This document shows, piece after piece, positions 63,401 through 64,000 of a stretch of DNA of 64,000 nt (its first letter is position 1; every line of letters starts with the position of its first letter). A model generated the notes under the pieces. It did no database searches and was not told where the DNA came from. It saw only the letters and a list, made by a program, of their open reading frames with translations. The DNA is from UBA7328 sp002471345 (GTDB taxonomy: Bacteria; Bacteroidota; Bacteroidia; Chitinophagales; Saprospiraceae). The stretch covers positions 11,669-75,668 of the forward strand of contig CAXGOB010000014.1 of NCBI GenBank assembly GCA_964011275.1, read 5' to 3'. The position numbers and the translations under genes were made by a program.

Positions 63401-63935
63401 TACTTGTACTCTTGAGGATTCTAAAATTAGAATGGATACTGCTCTTAAATTAGCAGGGCTTGTTACAGATTGCTTTCATGGAACAAATCAGAGGGGAAAT
63501 GGATATTGCAAATTCACCCTTCAGGATTATGACGGAACGGAGTCCTATAGCCTTTATGGTGAGAATTATAACAAATTCAACTCACTAATAATCACTGGAG
63601 CTGTACTTTTCATAGAAGGTCAATACAGTAGAGGGTATAATTCTGACAATTATTTTTTCAGATTAGCTAATGTGAAGTTGTTAGAGACTATTGGAGTAGC
63701 CTTGACTAAGTCAATAACACTTGAAATGCCATTACTCAATTTAAATAATAAAATTACAGAATCTCTGTCCGCTTTGATTTCCGAGAGAAACGGCAATCAC
63801 CAATTAAAAATTTTAGTCACTGATGACCAAAAATTGGCTGATGTAACTTTTATCGCACAAGAAGGGAAAGTGAATATTACAAGTGAATTCATTGATGAAA
63901 TAGAAAAAATTGGCTTGAGATATAAGATCAATTAA
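60405..63935 (+). CDS. dnaE: DNA polymerase III alpha subunit
   Basis: 1176 residues, full length for DnaE1. The PHP domain opens with H-L-H-C-H-T-H-F-S-L-L-D-G. The polymerase catalytic triad lies in P-D-I-D-I-D-F-D (Asp409, Asp411, Asp413), with G-P-G-R-G-S-A-A-G-S shortly before and Y-R-P-G-P-M in the thumb/fingers region. HhH and OB-type domains follow. It is the main replicative polymerase; no exonuclease domain is fused. The PHP domain keeps its first His pair, so it may retain metal-dependent proofreading. Confidence 0.97.
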   Translation: MPEFCHLHCHTHFSLLDGASHLGPLMDKAKADGQKGLAMTDHGNMFGAFKFVSEAKKRDLKAIIGCEFYLVEDRHIKSFQKSLGQRDVRYHQLLLAKNAQGYINLSKLCSLGYIDGQYGKFPRIDKELVLQYHEGLIATSCCLAAEIPRAIQSGNLELAEEKLKWWLDLFQEDFYIEIMRHRGLEKLNNTDLSQEDVNQQLLKFAAKYNIKTIVSNDAHYVNEEDWKMHEILLCVNTGTKLIDENRFQFSSSDYYLKSQQEMVDIFKDIPEAVANTMEILDKIETPELERDILLPNFPLPSGFDNQSDYLRFLVYEGAKIKYGEIRSIVRERIDHELNIIKSMGFDGYFLIVQDFIKAAREIGVSVGPGRGSAAGSAVAFCLTITNVDPIKYNLLFERFLNPERISMPDIDIDFDDEGRQKVIDWVVDKYGKNQVAQIITFGTMAAKSSIKDVGRVMSLPLDETSKIANLVPSRPGTKLRKIFGSNKDELKKDWQGDDLSNINKLLDVEKQKDLEGDVVKIAQKLEGTVRNVGIHAAGVIIAPDDITQYIPVCTSKESDLLVTQFDGSIVEDAGMLKMDFLGLKTLSIIKDCIENIVKRHGESSRIDVDEIPLDDELTFELFQRGDMIGVFQFESDGMRKYLRELKPTGIEDLIAMNALYRPGPMDYIPSFVKRKHGQEKVEYPHEWLEDILKPTYGIMVYQEQIMQTAQIMADYTLGKADMLRRAMGKKKIKEMEKHREIFKEGAGKKGVAESQANEIFDIMEKFAAYGFNRSHAAAYSLVAYHTAYLKAHYPAEFMSSVLTHNKQNIEKLNFFLRESKRMGIPVLGPDINESDLNFIVNANGAIRFGLSALKGVGEGPVSEILANRITDGPFNSIYDMCRRLNLRTVNKKCLESLVYGGALDTFQGVERSQYFAESGKYDTALEHALKYGNLYQSQKQSMQNSLFGDMTNEFLDEPPLPQVQKWSKIEKLKKEKDVTGIFISGHPLDEYRIEMSTYTTCTLEDSKIRMDTALKLAGLVTDCFHGTNQRGNGYCKFTLQDYDGTESYSLYGENYNKFNSLIITGAVLFIEGQYSRGYNSDNYFFRLANVKLLETIGVALTKSITLEMPLLNLNNKITESLSALISERNGNHQLKILVTDDQKLADVTFIAQEGKVNITSEFIDEIEKIGLRYKIN

Positions 63936-64000
63936 TTAACGTCTAAAAGTCCTTGAAACAGATTGATTCCATCCTAAAACATTGAGATTGGCTCTGCGTT

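Overview
This is an AT-rich stretch of a Bacteroidota chromosome. The lineage markers are a SusC/SusD pair, a type IX secretion (T9SS) sorting tail, an S74-chaperone surface protein, DUF4097 and GIN-domain envelope proteins, a DUF4266/DUF3570 cluster, promoter cores resembling TAnnTTTG, several TTG starts, and an arginine pathway using an N-acyl-ornithine carbamoyltransferase. A Saprospiria- or Cytophagia-like marine bacterium is possible, but order and family cannot be fixed from this window. I see no rRNA, tRNA, CRISPR array, insertion sequence or prophage; it reads as ordinary chromosome with a few decayed genes.

Layout. 1-3.4 kb: the 3' part of a multi-HhH protein, a lipoprotein, a BrkB-type membrane protein and a hotdog thioesterase. 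3.4-9.7 kb (minus strand): a tight five-gene run of CotH-like exported protein, 112-aa protein, 858-aa coiled-coil P-loop ATPase, cation/proton antiporter and Tat-type TIM-barrel protein; the ATPase/antiporter pair is the least explained unit here. 10.2-13.2 kb: thioredoxin-like, ApbE, DUF4266 and DUF3570, a compact envelope redox cluster. 13.4-15.8 kb: a PepSY-like gene broken by an in-frame stop, DgkA-type kinase, Smr protein, YdjC-type deacetylase. 15.8-20.1 kb: SusD and SusC. 20.7-25.7 kb: arginine operon (GNAT, argG, argC, argD, argF') behind a leader with two compact hairpins. 26.1-30.5 kb: three amidohydrolase-superfamily genes in a row.

30.6-35.6 kb (minus strand): TIM-barrel enzyme, alpha/beta hydrolase, APH-type phosphotransferase, SDR and PAP2 phosphatase. 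35.7-37.8 kb: ruvX-def and purS-rsmI. 37.9-41.1 kb: ECF sigma factor, anti-sigma-like membrane protein and two exported His-His-Gly repeat proteins, probably one envelope-stress unit. 41.2-43.6 kb: RNase H, TatD, AhpD-like protein, lipoprotein. 43.9 kb: the tail of a dead universal-stress-protein gene. 44.2-47.7 kb: Tat-exported isomerase, an Nramp-related transporter without the usual metal motifs, and a Gfo/Idh/MocA oxidoreductase, likely one catabolic operon. 47.7-50.5 kb: S74-domain surface protein and a frameshifted T9SS cargo gene. 51-52.2 kb: an exosortase-family protein with a membrane partner. 52.2-56.7 kb: Bcp, M23 peptidase and iscS-iscU-iscA. 56.8-59.2 kb: tandem GIN-domain paralogues and a SMUG2-like glycosylase. 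59.7-63.9 kb: a small exported protein and full-length dnaE.

Family assignments rest on reading protein motifs by eye; no database search was possible. Start codons were moved where a downstream ATG fits a signal peptide, fold or gene junction better.
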